A DNA stretch of 64,000 nucleotides from an uncultured Pelagibacteraceae bacterium. GTDB taxonomy: Bacteria; Pseudomonadota; Alphaproteobacteria; Pelagibacterales; Pelagibacteraceae. The translations under genes were made by a program, and so were the position numbers. The notes beneath the pieces were generated by a model. It saw only the letters and a program-made list of their open reading frames with translations. It searched no databases and was not told the origin of the DNA. The stretch lies in contig CACPMF010000005.1 in the NCBI GenBank assembly GCA_902634935.1, positions 18,596 through 82,595 of the forward strand, in the 5' to 3' direction. Shown in pieces: positions 62,508 through 64,000 of the stretch (its first letter is position 1; the number at the start of each line of letters is the position of its first letter).

Positions 62508-64000
62508 ATGAATAACTTTGATTACATTATTATTGGGGCTGGTTCGGCAGGATGTGTTTTAGCAAACAGATTGTCTGCAAATCCAAAAATAAAGTTTTAC
62601 TACTTGAAGCAGGTGGAAAAGACACCTATCCATGGATTCATATTCCAGTTGGTTACTATAAAACTATGCATAATCCAAAAGTTGATTGGTGCTTTAAAAC
62701 CGAGCCTGATGAAACAATGAATAATCGATCAATAAGATATCCAAGAGGAAAAACTCTAGGTGGTAGTTCATCTATCAATGGTTTGCTATGGATACGTGGT
62801 CAGAAAGAAGATTATGATGTGTGGCGCCAACTTGGAAATACTGGGTGGAGTTGGAATGATGTTTTGCCGTATTTTTTAAAATCTGAAAACAACGAACTTG
62901 GAAAAAGTGAATTCCATAATGACAGTGGACCAATTTCGGTAGCGAATAAAAAAATAAATCTAAAATTACTTGATGAGTTTCAAAATGCTGCGGAAGAAGT
63001 TGGAATTCCAAAAACAATAGATTTTAACAAAGGTGATAATTTTGGAGTTGGTTTTTTTCAATTTACAACAAGCCACAGTAAGTTTGGTCTTAAATTAAGA
63101 TGTAGTGCTGCTAAAGGTTACTTAAATCCAATAAAAAAAAGAAAAAATTTAAAAATTATTGTTAATGCTCATGTTCAAAAACTTAATTTTAAAAACAATA
63201 CAGTAGATAGTGTGAGTTTTTTTACTGGAGATAAATTGAATCATATTAAAGTCAATAAAGAAGCTATTTTATCAGCTGGTGCAATAGGATCACCACATTT
63301 ATTACAAATATCAGGAATTGGAGATGGTGAAAAAATTAAAAAACATGGAATAGAAGTTGTACATGAACTGAAAGGCGTGGGGAAAAATTTACAAGATCAT
63401 TTGATGTTTCGACCAGTTTATAAATTAAAAAATATAAAGTCACTAAATAGAGATGTTGAGAGTTTATATTCAAAGTTTTTAATGGGTCTTCAGTATATTT
63501 TTAAACAAAGTGGCCCTATTACAATGGGTGCGAGCCAAGTGTGTGCTTTTACTAAAAGTGATCCATCACGTGCTACACCAAACTTACAATTTCACGTCCA
63601 GCCACTAAGCACAGATATTCTTGGAGTTACTCCTATGCATGATTTTGAAGGAATTACACCAACTGTTGCTAACATCAGACCATCGAGTAGAGGGGAAATC
63701 AATATATCAAGTAACGATAGTAGAGATAATCCAAAAATTAAAATGAATTATCTTTCTACAGAAGATGACAGAATAGTTGCTGCCGAAGGTTTAAAACTCG
63801 TAAGAAAAATAATGCTAGAGACAGAGACTTTTAAAAAATATCAACCTGAAGAATATAGGCCTGGGGTACATATTACTGAAGATGAAGAATTAGTTAAAGC
63901 TGGTAGTGATTTCACTCAAACAATATTTCACCCAGTTGGAACTTGTAAAATGGGAAATGATGATAGTGCAGTGGTTAATGATAAATTATCAGTTCATGGA
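62508..64000 (+). pseudogene. GMC-family oxidoreductase (choline/alcohol dehydrogenase-like), frame broken by an apparent -1 shift near 62585-62590; runs off window end
   Basis: Frame 1: [27 protein letters not shown]; after adding one A to the A5 run: [34 protein letters not shown]...RYPRGKTLGGSSSINGLLWIRGQKEDYDVW...ILSAGAIGSPHLLQISGIG...HPVGTCKMG, open to the window end. Confidence 0.85.

Noticed and set aside
62775-63017. 80-aa minus-strand ORF inside the GMC gene
   Set aside because: Antisense to conserved GMC oxidoreductase coding sequence.
1-64000. CRISPR arrays, IS elements, prophage, rRNA
   Set aside because: No regularly spaced repeats, transposase/integrase/phage motifs or rRNA-like sequence seen by eye; poly-A/T runs are compositional.

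Overview
This window is AT-rich, densely packed and bacterial. Gene content and gene order indicate an alphaproteobacterium of the SAR11/Pelagibacter type (my inference; no database search was run). From left to right I see: a partial tpiA; a PpiD/SurA-like gene; trpE-trpG-trpD-trpC; lexA with an alphaproteobacterial SOS box; gltX; and a long minus-strand envelope/translation block (lpxB-lpxI-lpxA-fabZ-lpxD-ompH-bamA-dxr-cdsA-uppS-frr-tsf-rpsB). Next come dnaE, lolD-lolC/F, proS, rnj, coaX, birA, the complete 14-gene nuoA-N operon, tRNA-Val and tRNA-Asp. These are followed by a membrane/beta-propeller gene pair, lon-clpX-clpP-tig, tRNA-Leu and several small or accessory genes. The right part holds an ATP-grasp/Anbu (proteasome-like) divergent pair and a TRAP transporter (dctP-Q-M) + NCS1 permease + SDR cluster. 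A divergent GMC oxidoreductase at the right edge has its reading frame broken by an apparent 1-nt deletion in an A-run. There are no rRNAs, CRISPR arrays, phage genes or IS elements that I can support. The most interesting signals are: (i) a pseudoknotted leader immediately upstream of rpsB that would occlude its Shine-Dalgarno region; (ii) a perfect 26-nt palindrome followed by T6 between dctP and dctQ; (iii) the GMC frameshift; (iv) an Anbu/ATP-grasp pair without its usual alpha-E and transglutaminase partners; (v) paired dyads in the dctP/GMC divergent promoter; and (vi) missing pyrH and rseP at otherwise conserved junctions.
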